Of a stretch of 64,000 nt of DNA, positions 52,896-61,989 are shown piece by piece. The notes beneath the pieces are model-generated. The model searched no databases, was not told where the DNA came from, and saw only the letters and a program-made list of their open reading frames with translations. The first letter of the stretch is position 1. Each line of letters begins with the position of its first letter. This DNA comes from Streptoverticillium olivoreticuli subsp. olivoreticuli (GTDB taxonomy: Bacteria > Actinomycetota > Actinomycetes > Streptomycetales > Streptomycetaceae): positions 3,999,001 to 4,063,000 of the forward strand of contig NZ_CP031455.1 in the NCBI RefSeq assembly GCF_003391135.1. Direction: 5' to 3'. The position numbers were made by a program, and so were the translations under genes.

Positions 52896-53259
52896 CACCT
52901 TCGTACATATGCACCCGTTGCTTTTCAGCCAACTTCAGGCCGAACCCCTCACCTTGGCCTGAGCAGCCCCCAACAGCCGGTCGACCAGCAAGGAAAGGAC
53001 CGCCGAGGGCGGTTGCACCCTACGGGGATTGGGCATGGGCGAGAGGCGTACTTTTCACCGAGCCCTGCAAGTGCAACGCTTCGTGATCGAACGCTTCGCG
53101 CCAAGTTGTCATGTCGACATAGAGCCGGGTGGTGAACTGGTCACCGCGACTCCGTGTGACGCAGTAGATTCGATCTTGGCCATGACCGGCGGGGGAACCG
53201 TTCAGGACCGAGGGGAAACGTGCAGGACCGAGAGGACTCGACCGCCGAGGGGGGCTTAG
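52896..53259 (+). promoter_or_regulatory. Native adpA promoter/leader region, now cut off from adpA by an IS
   Basis: A 364-bp non-coding region that in the uninterrupted chromosome runs into adpA. It includes direct repeats CAGGACCGAG at 53203-53212 and 53223-53232 (20 bp apart), and ends in GCCGAGGGGGGCTTAG, the natural ribosome-binding site. Long adpA leaders with many regulator sites are known in Streptomyces. Individual sites cannot be named here. Confidence 0.6.
53255..53259. repeat. Left target-site duplication CTTAG
   Basis: It directly precedes the left IS terminal repeat and is identical to 54944-54948 after the right terminal repeat. Confidence 0.85.
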
Positions 53260-54943
53260 CCTTGATCCACCGCCGGACGCCTTGTGGATAACGTCTTGGA
53301 AAACAAGAAAGTGCCTTGTGACCTGCAATGATGGGAGTTCTTCAGGCTTCCAGCACGCATAATCAGCAAGGCACTTCCGAGATGCAAGTTTCCCACACGC
53401 CAGCGGCGGTCTCCGCCGTGTTCGATGACCCGAATCTGATCGCGCATGCCGGGCTGGTCCCGGTGATGCGACTGGCCGGGCGGTGCGGTCTGCCCCGGCT
53501 GGTGACGGAGAAGGTGAGGCTGACCGGGGCGAAGAACGGCGCGGGTGCGGCGGCGGACGCCAAGGTCACCAGCATCGTGGCCGGCATGGCCGCAGGGGCC
53601 GACAGCATCGACGACCTGGGCGCGCTGCGCCACGGCGCGATGCCGACCGTGTTCCGAGGGATCCGTGCCCCGTCCACCCTGGGCACCTTCCTCCGCTCCT
53701 TCACCCATGGCCATGCCCTCCAACTCCACGCTGTCCACCGCAGGTTCCTCGCGGAACTGGCCGCGCACACCCCGCTGCTGCCCGGCTCCGACGAGAAGGC
53801 ATTCATCGATGTCGATTCCACCCACAAACGCGTCTACGGCCGGGCCAAGCAGGGTGCCGAGTACGGCCGGTTCAAAGGCATCCGCACCCTGCACCCCCTG
53901 CTCGCCACGATCTGCACCCCCGCCTCCCGGCCGGTGATCGCCACCGTGCGGATGCGCCGCGGCAAAGCCGCCGACTCCCGCGGCGCCCCGAAACTCGTCA
54001 GCGAGGCCCTGGCCACCGCCGTCGAGGCCGGCTGCACCGGCATGCGCATCCTGCGCGCGGACTCGCAGTTCTACAACGCCGGTGTCATCGCCGCCTGCCG
54101 CCGGGCCGGCGCCCACTTCTCGGTCACCACCGGCATGAACCCCTCCATCAAACGGGCCATCCACAGCATCCCCGACACCGCCTGGCAGCAGATCACCTAC
54201 CCGACCGCAGTGCCCGACCCGGAGACCGGCGACCTCATCTCGGACGCCGAAGTCGCCGAGATACCCGTCTACGCCGCCTTCGTCAGCCGCAGGAAAGCCT
54301 CGCGGGTCACGGCCCGGCTGATCGTGCGCCGGGTCCGTGACCTCGCCAAACCCGCCACCGTGGGCGAGCAGGGCGAGTTGTTCCCCGTCTGGCGCTACCA
54401 CCCGTTCTTCACCGACAATCCCGCCCGGACCCTCCAGGCCGAGCAAGAACACCGCCACCACGCCGTCGTCGAACAGGTCATCGCCGACAGCAAAGCCTCC
54501 GCCCTGGCCCACCTGCCCTCGGGACACTTCCATGCCAACTCCGCCTGGCTGACCCTGTGGGCGATGACCTGCAACCTGCTGCGGGCGGCCGGCGCACTGG
54601 CCTCCGCCTTCCACGCCAAGGCCACCACCGCCACTCTCCGCACCCACCTGGTCCAGGTTCCGGCCCGGATCGCCCGCTCCGCACGACGCATCACCCTGCA
54701 CCTGCCGCACAACTGGCCCTGGCAGCATGCCTGGACACACCTCTTCGACACCGTCCACGGCCCACCCGGCTGACACGACCAGCCCCTACCCGACCCGCCC
54801 ACCGCCAGGGCCCAACCGGAACCGAACCCGTGGAAAAGCTGGGCAGACCAGCGACTACAACCTGCCCATGCCCAACCACCGACCTCAAACCGGCTCGAAA
54901 CCGGTCACAAGATCACTCCCCAAACCACGTCGGTGGATCAGGG
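53260..54943 (+). mobile_element. IS1380-family insertion sequence between the adpA ribosome-binding site and start codon
   Basis: A 1,684-bp element bounded by imperfect terminal inverted repeats. The left end CCTTGATCCACCGCCG and right end (reversed) CCCTGATCCACCGACG match at 14 of 16 bases. The 5-bp duplication CTTAG on both sides proves insertion. One transposase gene fills the element in the same direction as adpA. The size is right for the family. The ends and the open reading frame are intact, so it looks recent and possibly active. Confidence 0.9.
53382..54773 (+). CDS. IS1380-family transposase
   Basis: A 463-residue DDE transposase. Catalytic acidic residues are D143/D145 in AFIDVDSTHKRVYG and D227 in ILRADSQFYN, with a C-terminal glutamate in the AEQEHRHHAVVEQVIADSKASALAHLPS block. 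ATG 53382 (MQVSHTPAAVSAVFDDPNL) fits family starts; an in-frame ATG at 53328 would add 18 weakly conserved residues. No frameshift or internal stop. Confidence 0.9.
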   Translation: MQVSHTPAAVSAVFDDPNLIAHAGLVPVMRLAGRCGLPRLVTEKVRLTGAKNGAGAAADAKVTSIVAGMAAGADSIDDLGALRHGAMPTVFRGIRAPSTLGTFLRSFTHGHALQLHAVHRRFLAELAAHTPLLPGSDEKAFIDVDSTHKRVYGRAKQGAEYGRFKGIRTLHPLLATICTPASRPVIATVRMRRGKAADSRGAPKLVSEALATAVEAGCTGMRILRADSQFYNAGVIAACRRAGAHFSVTTGMNPSIKRAIHSIPDTAWQQITYPTAVPDPETGDLISDAEVAEIPVYAAFVSRRKASRVTARLIVRRVRDLAKPATVGEQGELFPVWRYHPFFTDNPARTLQAEQEHRHHAVVEQVIADSKASALAHLPSGHFHANSAWLTLWAMTCNLLRAAGALASAFHAKATTATLRTHLVQVPARIARSARRITLHLPHNWPWQHAWTHLFDTVHGPPG

Positions 54944-54948
54944 CTTAG
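54944..54948. repeat. Right target-site duplication CTTAG
   Basis: It directly follows the right IS terminal repeat and lies 4 bp before the adpA ATG. Confidence 0.85.
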
Positions 54949-54952
54949 CGCC

Positions 54953-56314
54953 ATGAGCCAGGACTCCACGACCGTACCGGAGACCACGCGCAAGCTCTCC
55001 GGACGCCGCCGCCGGGAGATCGTCGCAGTGCTGCTTTTCAGCGGCGGCCCCATCTTCGAAAGCTCCATTCCGCTCTCAGTGTTCGGGATCGACCGACAGG
55101 ACGCTGGGGTACCCCGCTACCGATTGCTGGTGTGCGCGGGCGAAGATGTGCCATTGCGAACAACCGGCGGCCTGGAATTGACCGCACCGTACGGCCTGGA
55201 GGCGCTCTCCCGGGCCGGCACCGTCGTCGTACCGGCCTGGCGGTCGATCACCCAGCCGCCGCCCACCGCCGCACTCGACGCACTGCGCCGCGCCCATGAA
55301 GAGGGTGCCCGCATCGTGGGGCTGTGCACCGGGGCCTTTGTACTGGCCGCCGCGGGCCTGCTCGACGGCAGGCCCGCCACCACCCATTGGATGTACGCGC
55401 CCACACTCGCGAAGCGCTATCCGTCGGTCCATGTGGACCCCCGGGAGCTCTTCGTCGACGACGGCGACGTACTGACTTCCGCGGGCACCGCGGCAGGCAT
55501 CGACCTGTGCCTGCACATCGTCCGTACCGACCACGGCGCCGACGCGGCGGGGGCCCTGGCCCGCCGTCTCGTCGTACCGCCCCGCCGCAGTGGCGGACAG
55601 GAGCGCTATCTCGACCGGTCTTTACCGGAGGAGATCGGCGCCGACCCGCTCGCCGAGGTCGTCGCCTGGGCGCTGGAGCACCTCCACGAGCAGTTCGACG
55701 TGGAGACGCTGGCGGCCCGCGCCTATATGAGCCGCCGGACCTTCGACCGGCGGTTCCGCTCGCTCACCGGGAGCGCCCCGCTGCAGTGGCTGATCACCCA
55801 GCGGGTGCTCCAGGCACAGCGGCTCCTGGAGACCTCGGACTATTCCGTGGACGAGGTCGCCGGGCGCTGCGGCTTCCGCTCGCCCGTGGCCCTGCGGGGT
55901 CACTTCCGCAGGCAGCTGGGGTCCTCCCCGGCCGCCTACCGCGCCGCGTACCGGGCGCGCCGGCCACAGAGCTCGGCCGACCGCCCCGAGCGGGGCGAGC
56001 GGCCGGACCGCGTGGACCGGTCGGAGCGCTCCGACCGGTTCGACCGGGCGGAGCTGGGCGAGCAGCGGAGCGGGGAGCCGTCGGTGATGGCGATGCGGCG
56101 GACGGCCCTGGCCGGCGCCCATGCCGTCTCCGGTGCGATCATGACCACCCCGCCACCACATAGTGGACATGGAGGACATATCGCACAATCCGCCTCGCAC
56201 GGCGGTCACGGTGGCGGCCATCTCGGCGCCACCGGCGGGCCGGATCCGGGCAAGCCGGAGTCGGACCTCTACACCCCACGCCTGCCCGGCCAGCGGGAAC
56301 GCCCCGTAGGGTGA
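54953..56314 (+). CDS. adpA: AdpA (BldH) master developmental regulator, AraC family
   Basis: A 453-residue transcription factor activating aerial growth and antibiotic genes. The N-terminal DJ-1/PfpI-like dimerisation domain (EIVAVLLFSGGPIFESSIPLSVFG, VGLCTGAFVLAAAGLLDG) is followed by two AraC HTHs (DVETLAARAYMSRRTFDRRF and SVDEVAGRCGFRSPVALRGHFRRQLG). Leu224 is encoded by TTA (55622-55624), in the conserved inter-domain position that makes adpA depend on the bldA tRNA. The coding region is intact. An IS1380 insertion ends 9 bp upstream of the ATG and has replaced its ribosome-binding site. orn follows closely. Confidence 0.95.
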   Translation: MSQDSTTVPETTRKLSGRRRREIVAVLLFSGGPIFESSIPLSVFGIDRQDAGVPRYRLLVCAGEDVPLRTTGGLELTAPYGLEALSRAGTVVVPAWRSITQPPPTAALDALRRAHEEGARIVGLCTGAFVLAAAGLLDGRPATTHWMYAPTLAKRYPSVHVDPRELFVDDGDVLTSAGTAAGIDLCLHIVRTDHGADAAGALARRLVVPPRRSGGQERYLDRSLPEEIGADPLAEVVAWALEHLHEQFDVETLAARAYMSRRTFDRRFRSLTGSAPLQWLITQRVLQAQRLLETSDYSVDEVAGRCGFRSPVALRGHFRRQLGSSPAAYRAAYRARRPQSSADRPERGERPDRVDRSERSDRFDRAELGEQRSGEPSVMAMRRTALAGAHAVSGAIMTTPPPHSGHGGHIAQSASHGGHGGGHLGATGGPDPGKPESDLYTPRLPGQRERPVG

Positions 56315-56319
56315 GACGC

Positions 56320-56928
<609 letters not shown>

Positions 56929-56932
56929 CGCA

Positions 56933-56968
56933 GCTCGCTCCCAGGACAGGCACCACCTGGGAGCGAGC
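56933..56968 (+). terminator. Terminator after orn
   Basis: A perfect 13-bp stem GCTCGCTCCCAGG/CCTGGGAGCGAGC with a 10-nt loop, 4 nt after the stop codon. Confidence 0.85.
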
Positions 56969-57023
56969 ACCCCTCAAGACCCTGTACACTTTTTCTCAGC
57001 CGGTGGGAAACACACCGGACATG

Positions 57024-57096
57024 GTGGGTATAGCTCAGCTGGCAGAGCACCTGGTTGTGGTCCAGGATGTCGCGGGTTCAAGTCCCGTTACTCACC
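57024..57096 (+). tRNA. tRNA-His (anticodon GTG)
   Basis: Cloverleaf: acceptor GTGGGTA pairs with TACTCAC, D-arm GCTCAGCTGGCAGAGC, anticodon loop TTGTGGT between CCTGG and CCAGG, T-arm CGGGTTCAAGTCCCG. A G at 57023 opposite the C discriminator gives the extra G-1:C73 pair of tRNA-His. CCA is not encoded. Confidence 0.97.
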
Positions 57097-57101
57097 CTGA
57101 T

Positions 57102-57139
57102 CGAGGGCCCCGATCCGCGAAAGCGGATCGGGGCCCTCG
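57102..57139 (+). terminator. Terminator after tRNA-His
   Basis: A perfect 17-bp stem CGAGGGCCCCGATCCGC with its complement and a GAAA tetraloop, followed by GCGTTTGC. Confidence 0.9.
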
Positions 57140-57235
57140 GCGTTTGCGGCTGCTCCCCCGGGGCGTGCGCCTGTAGTCCCTAGGAGTGAGCCGGGGCCGG
57201 TGCGGGGAGAGTTCGGCGCCCGTCCGGGGGAAGGC

Positions 57236-57287
57236 TCAGATGTCGCAGTGGCGCGCGCTGCGGCCGGCGGCGCGCCGTGGCATCTGA
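57236..57287 (+). promoter_or_regulatory. Nested inverted repeat in the cebE leader
   Basis: Outer arms TCAGATG (57236-57242) and CATCTGA (57281-57287) enclose GGCGCGC (57250-57256) and GCGCGCC (57270-57276). It lies 76-127 bp before cebE. The CebR-type box TGGGAGCGCTCCCA expected for this operon is not seen. Confidence 0.45.
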
Positions 57288-57362
57288 CGGAAGGTCGTGA
57301 CCGATGGCCCGTGACCCGGTGGAACGCCGCACCCCCCGCGAAGGATCCCGTCCCGGGCAACC

Positions 57363-58688
57363 GTGAGCGCCCCGGTGGGCGGTCCGCGCCGCCCCGGGCC
57401 GGCCGTCGTCGCGCTCGCCACCGTCACCGCGCTCGCCGTGGCCCTGCTCGGCAGCTGCGCGAGGGACGGCGGGGGCACCGAGCCGGGCGGCGGCGGCCGG
57501 ACCACCGTCACCGTCGGCACCTTCGGGGTCTTCGGCTACAAGCAGGCGGGCCTCTACGCGGAGTACGAGCGGCTGCACCCGGACGTCACGATCAAGGAGA
57601 GCGTGATCGAACGGAACGACACCTACTACCCCCAGCTGCTGACGCACCTCGCGGCGGGCAGCGGCCTCTCCGACATCCAGGCCGTGGAGGTGGGCAACAT
57701 CCACGACGTGGCCACCACCCAGGCCGACCGCTTCGAGGACCTCTCCCGGGCCCGGGGCGTCCACAAGGGCGACTGGCTGGACTGGAAGTGGGCCCAGGCC
57801 ACGGCCGCCGACGGCAGGACGGTCGGCCTCGGCACGGACATCGGGCCCATCGCCGTCTGCTATCGGAAGGATCTCTTCCAGAAGGCCGGGCTGCCCACGG
57901 ACCGCGATCGCGTCGGCAGGCTCTGGGCCGGTGACTGGCAGAAGTACCTCGACGTCGGCAGGGCGTACCGGAGGAACGCGCCGTCCGGCACGGTCTTCAC
58001 CGACTCCGCGGCCGGGATCTACAACGCGTCCATCCACGGATACGCCGAGCGCTACTACGACCGGCGCGGCAGAGCCGTCTACCGCAAGAGCCCGGCGGTC
58101 AGGGCCTCCTGGCGACTGGCCGTGCAGGCGGCGCGGGGCGGGCTGACGGCCCGGCTCAAACAGTTCGAGAAGCCCTGGGACCAGGCGTTCGCCAACGGCC
58201 GCTTCGCCACCGTCGCCTGTCCGCCGTGGATGCTCGGCTACATCAAGGAGAAGGCGGGCCCGGCGGGCAAGGACAAGTGGGACGTGGCCGCCGCGCCGCG
58301 GCCCGCCAACTGGGGCGGCTCCTTCGTCACCGTGCCCAGGGCGGGCCGGCACCGGGCGGCGGCGGTCGCGCTCGCGGTCTGGCTGACGGCGCCCGAGCAG
58401 CAGGCCAAGCTCTTCGACCGGCAGGCGAGCATCCCCTCCACCCCCGCCTCGTACGCCATGCCGCTGGTCCGGGACGCGCGCAATCCCTACTTCGGGGGCG
58501 CGCCGACCGGGCGGATCTTCGCGGAGGCGGCCAGGAACATCCCGACCCTGGTGATCGGCCCCAAGGAGCAGCAGATCGGAACGGCCTTCACCGATGTGGC
58601 GATCCCCCAGGTCGAGCAGCAGGGCAGGTCGCCGCGGGCGGCCTGGAAGGCGGCGCAGAAGGAAATCGACAACGCGGTGGACGCATGA
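57363..58688 (+). CDS. cebE: Cello-oligosaccharide ABC transporter substrate-binding lipoprotein (CebE-like)
   Basis: A 441-residue lipoprotein. The signal peptide ends in LLGSC (C32). The mature N-terminus VTVGTFGVFGYKQAGLYAEYERLHPDVTIKES and the later TDIGPIAVCYRKDLFQKAGLPTDR, TVACPPWMLGYIKEKAGP and WLTAPEQQAKLF are strongly CebE-like, so it probably captures cellobiose/cellotriose at the outer membrane face. GTG 57363 lacks a good Shine-Dalgarno, so the start is moderately certain. The cebF start overlaps its stop. Confidence 0.88.
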   Translation: MSAPVGGPRRPGPAVVALATVTALAVALLGSCARDGGGTEPGGGGRTTVTVGTFGVFGYKQAGLYAEYERLHPDVTIKESVIERNDTYYPQLLTHLAAGSGLSDIQAVEVGNIHDVATTQADRFEDLSRARGVHKGDWLDWKWAQATAADGRTVGLGTDIGPIAVCYRKDLFQKAGLPTDRDRVGRLWAGDWQKYLDVGRAYRRNAPSGTVFTDSAAGIYNASIHGYAERYYDRRGRAVYRKSPAVRASWRLAVQAARGGLTARLKQFEKPWDQAFANGRFATVACPPWMLGYIKEKAGPAGKDKWDVAAAPRPANWGGSFVTVPRAGRHRAAAVALAVWLTAPEQQAKLFDRQASIPSTPASYAMPLVRDARNPYFGGAPTGRIFAEAARNIPTLVIGPKEQQIGTAFTDVAIPQVEQQGRSPRAAWKAAQKEIDNAVDA

Positions 58689-59674
58689 CGGCGACCGCCG
58701 AGGCGGCCCGGGACACCCAGGCCCCGCCGCCCGAGGGCCCGGGGAAGGAGCGGACCCGGCCGCGGCCGTGGCGCAGCCGGCTGTGCCGCTGGGACGTCCG
58801 CTACAGCCCGTACGCCTTCGTCGCGCCCTTCTTCCTCTTCTTCTCCGCCTTCGGGGTCTTCCCCCTCCTCTACACGGGCTGGGCCTCGCTGCACCGGGTG
58901 GAGCTGTCGTCGCCGGACCACATGGAGTGGGCGGGCGCGCACAACTACCTCCGGCTGCTGGACGACGACTTCTTCTGGAACGCGCTGCGCAACACCTTCA
59001 CCATCGGGGTCCTTTCCACGGTCCCGCAGCTGCTGATGGCCCTGGGCCTGGCCCATCTGCTCCACTTCCGGCTGCGCGCCGCCTCCTTCTGGCGGGTCGC
59101 GCTGCTGACCCCGTACGCCACCTCGGTCGCCGCCGCGACGCTCGTCTTCGTGCTGCTCTACGGGCGGGACTACGGGATGGTCAACTGGGCGCTGGGCGCG
59201 GCCGGGATCGGGCCGGTCGACTGGCAGAGCGGCCGGTGGACCTCCCAGCTGGCGGTCTCCTCGATCGTGATCTGGCGGTGGACGGGCTACAACGCGCTGA
59301 TCTACCTGGCCGCGATGCAGGCCGTGCCGGACGAGCTCTACGAATCGGCGGCGCTGGACGGCGCGTCGCGGACGCAACAGTTCCGCCACGTCACCGTGCC
59401 CGCGCTGCGGCCGACGATCCTCTTCACCGTGGTCGTCTCCACGATCGGGGCGACGCAGCTGTTCGGCGAGCCGCTGCTGTTCGGCGGGGCGGGCGGGCAG
59501 AAGGGCGGCGCGGCGCACCAGTTCCAGACGCTGGGGCTCTATCTCTACGAACAGGGCTGGTACGACTTCCACCTCGGGCGCGCCTCCGCCGTCGCCTGGA
59601 CGATGTTCCTGATCCTGCTGCTGATCGGCGCGGTCAATGCCGTGATCGCGCGACAGCTGGGGAAGACCCGGTGA
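58685..59674 (+). CDS. cebF: Cello-oligosaccharide ABC transporter permease 1 (CebF-like)
   Basis: A 329-residue inner-membrane protein with six transmembrane helices and the EAA loop ELYESAALDGASRTQQFRHVTVPAL that docks the ATPase (MsiK in Streptomyces, encoded elsewhere). It overlaps cebE by 4 bp (ATGA). No ATPase gene is present in the operon, normal for MsiK-served systems. Confidence 0.88.
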   Translation: MTATAEAARDTQAPPPEGPGKERTRPRPWRSRLCRWDVRYSPYAFVAPFFLFFSAFGVFPLLYTGWASLHRVELSSPDHMEWAGAHNYLRLLDDDFFWNALRNTFTIGVLSTVPQLLMALGLAHLLHFRLRAASFWRVALLTPYATSVAAATLVFVLLYGRDYGMVNWALGAAGIGPVDWQSGRWTSQLAVSSIVIWRWTGYNALIYLAAMQAVPDELYESAALDGASRTQQFRHVTVPALRPTILFTVVVSTIGATQLFGEPLLFGGAGGQKGGAAHQFQTLGLYLYEQGWYDFHLGRASAVAWTMFLILLLIGAVNAVIARQLGKTR

Positions 59675-59683
59675 GGGGCTGAT

Positions 59684-60532
59684 GTGACGATCACTTCGAC
59701 CGGGCGGGCCGGGCGGCAGCTGCACGGCGGGCCGGTCACCTACGCGGTGCTGACGCTGTTCACCGCGGGCTCGCTCTTCCCGCTGGTGTGGACGGCGATC
59801 GCCGCGTCGCGCGACAACACCCGGCTGGCCCGCACCCCACCGCCCTTCTGGTTCGGCGGCAGGCTGCTGAAGAACCTCGGGACGGCGTGGGGCGACGCCC
59901 ACATGGGGCTGGCGCTGTTCAACACCACACTGGTGGCGGGCACGATCGCGCTGGGCACGGTGCTGTTCAGCACCGTCGCCGGCTTCGCCTTCGCCAAGCT
60001 GCGGTTCCGGTTCAGGGACGCGCTGCTGCTGCTGACGATCGGCACCATGATGATCCCGCCGCAGCTGAGCGTGGTGCCCCTCTTCATGGTCGTCGCCGGG
60101 CTGGGCTGGACCGACCAGCTGCAGTCGGTGGTGCTGCCCACCCTGGTCAGCGCCTTCGGGGTGTTCTTCATGCGGCAGTACCTCGTGGAGGCGCTGCCCA
60201 CCGAGCTGATCGAGGCGGCCCGCGTGGACGGCGCGAACAGCCTGCGGGTGGTGTGGCACATCGTCCTTCCCGTCGCGCGGCCCGCGATGGCCGTGCTCGG
60301 GATGCTCTCCTTCGTGCAGGCGTGGAACGACTTCTTCTGGCCGATCATCGCGCTGACCCAGGAGAACCCCACCGTGCAGGTCGCGCTCACCGGGCTCGGC
60401 CGCGGTTACGTACCCGACCAGGCGGTGGTGATGGCCGGGGCGCTGCTGGGCACCCTGCCGCTGCTGCTCGCCTTCACCCTCTTCGGCAGACAGATCGTCG
60501 GCGGCATCATGCAGGGCGCCGTCAAGGGCTGA
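59684..60532 (+). CDS. cebG: Cello-oligosaccharide ABC transporter permease 2 (CebG-like)
   Basis: A 282-residue permease with six helices and EAA loop ELIEAARVDGANSLRVVWHIVLPVARPA. GTG 59684 lies 9 nt after cebF with GAGGGG upstream. It ends at the start codon region of bglC, so the four genes are one transcript. Confidence 0.88.
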   Translation: MTITSTGRAGRQLHGGPVTYAVLTLFTAGSLFPLVWTAIAASRDNTRLARTPPPFWFGGRLLKNLGTAWGDAHMGLALFNTTLVAGTIALGTVLFSTVAGFAFAKLRFRFRDALLLLTIGTMMIPPQLSVVPLFMVVAGLGWTDQLQSVVLPTLVSAFGVFFMRQYLVEALPTELIEAARVDGANSLRVVWHIVLPVARPAMAVLGMLSFVQAWNDFFWPIIALTQENPTVQVALTGLGRGYVPDQAVVMAGALLGTLPLLLAFTLFGRQIVGGIMQGAVKG

Positions 60533-60582
60533 TGGCCTCATCGTCCCCTCCTTCCGACTTCCCCCCACCCGGGAGCACTTCC

Positions 60583-61983
60583 ATGACCGTGAACTTCCCG
60601 CCCGGATTCCTCTGGGGCGCCGCGACCGCCGCGTACCAGATCGAGGGCGCGGCCCAGGAGGACGGCCGCACCCCGTCCATCTGGGACACCTTCTCCCGCA
60701 CGCCCGGCCGGACCCTCGGCGGCGACACCGGTGACACGGCCGCCGACCACTACCACCGGCGCGCCGAGGACGTCCGCCTCATGGCCGAACTCGGCCTGGG
60801 CGCCTACCGCTTCTCCGTCTCCTGGTCCCGGGTCCAGCCCGGCGGCCGGGGGCCCGCCTCCCGGCCCGGGCTCGACTTCTACCGCGCGCTCGTCGACGAC
60901 CTCCTCGACCGGGGCATCCGGCCGGTACTGACCCTCTACCACTGGGACCTGCCGCAGGAGCTGGAGTCGGCGGGCGGCTGGCCCGAGCGCGGCACGGCGC
61001 ACCGCTTCGCCGACTACGCGCAGCTGGTCGCCGAGGCGCTGGGCGACCGGGTGGAGCTGTGGACGACCCTCAACGAGCCCTGGTGCAGCGCCTTCCTGGG
61101 CTACGGCTCGGGGGTGCACGCCCCGGGCCGCACGGACCCCGTGGCCGCGCTGCGCGCCGCCCACCACCTCAACCTGGCCCACGGTCTCGGCGCCCAGGCG
61201 CTGCGCGCGGCCCTGCCCTCGCGGGCACAGGTCTCCGTGACGCTCAACCCGGCGGCGGTCAGGGCCCGCACGGACTCCCCCGCGGACCGGGACGCCCGGC
61301 GGCGCGTGGACGCGCTCGCCACCCGTATCTTCACCGAGCCCATGCTCCGGGGCGCGTACCCCGCCGACCTGCTCGCCGACACGGCGGGCATCACCGACTG
61401 GTCCTTCGTGCACGACGGCGACCCGGGCGTCATCGAGCACCCCCTCGACTCTCTGGGCATCAACTACTACGCACCTACAGTGGTATCAGCCGCCACTGAC
61501 AACGCCCCGCCCCGCGACGACGGCCAGGGCTCCGCCGGCCACTCCCCCTGGCCGGGCGCCGACCGCGTCGCCTTCCACCGGCCGCCCGGCAAGCGGACGG
61601 CGATGGACTGGTCCGTCGACCCCACGGGCCTGCACGAGCTGCTGATGCGCTTCACCCGCGAGTTCCCCGGCCTGCCGCTCATGGTCACCGAGAACGGGGC
61701 CGCGTACGACGACAAGCCGGACGGGGACGGCGCGGTGCACGACCCGGAGCGCATCGCGTATCTGCACGCCCACCTCGACGCGGTCCGGCGGGCGCTGGCC
61801 GACGGCGCGGACGTGCGCGGCTATTTCCTGTGGTCGCTGATCGACAACTTCGAGTGGGCGTACGGCTACAGCAAGCGCTTCGGCGCGGTGTACGTCGACT
61901 ACGCGACGCAGGCGCGCACGCCCAAGTCGAGCGCCCGCTGGTACTCCCAGGTGATGCGGACGGGTCAACTCCCGCCGTACTGA
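60583..61983 (+). CDS. bglC: Family 1 beta-glucosidase (BglC-like)
   Basis: A 466-residue cytosolic GH1 enzyme hydrolysing imported cellobiose/cellotriose to glucose. It starts at ATG 60583 (MTVNFPPGFLWGAATAAYQIEG) with GGGAG 8 nt upstream; an ATG at 60532 overlapping the cebG stop would add 17 residues. The acid/base glutamate is in TLNEPW and the nucleophile in LMVTENGAAYDD, and DNFEWAYGYSKRFG completes the active site. No signal peptide. Last gene of cebEFG-bglC. Confidence 0.93.
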   Translation: MTVNFPPGFLWGAATAAYQIEGAAQEDGRTPSIWDTFSRTPGRTLGGDTGDTAADHYHRRAEDVRLMAELGLGAYRFSVSWSRVQPGGRGPASRPGLDFYRALVDDLLDRGIRPVLTLYHWDLPQELESAGGWPERGTAHRFADYAQLVAEALGDRVELWTTLNEPWCSAFLGYGSGVHAPGRTDPVAALRAAHHLNLAHGLGAQALRAALPSRAQVSVTLNPAAVRARTDSPADRDARRRVDALATRIFTEPMLRGAYPADLLADTAGITDWSFVHDGDPGVIEHPLDSLGINYYAPTVVSAATDNAPPRDDGQGSAGHSPWPGADRVAFHRPPGKRTAMDWSVDPTGLHELLMRFTREFPGLPLMVTENGAAYDDKPDGDGAVHDPERIAYLHAHLDAVRRALADGADVRGYFLWSLIDNFEWAYGYSKRFGAVYVDYATQARTPKSSARWYSQVMRTGQLPPY

Positions 61984-61989
61984 CGGGAG

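Noticed and set aside
56956..56968. A CebR-like half site TGGGAGCGAGC upstream of cebE
   Set aside because: It is one arm of the perfect orn terminator hairpin and lies before the tRNA gene, not in the cebE promoter.
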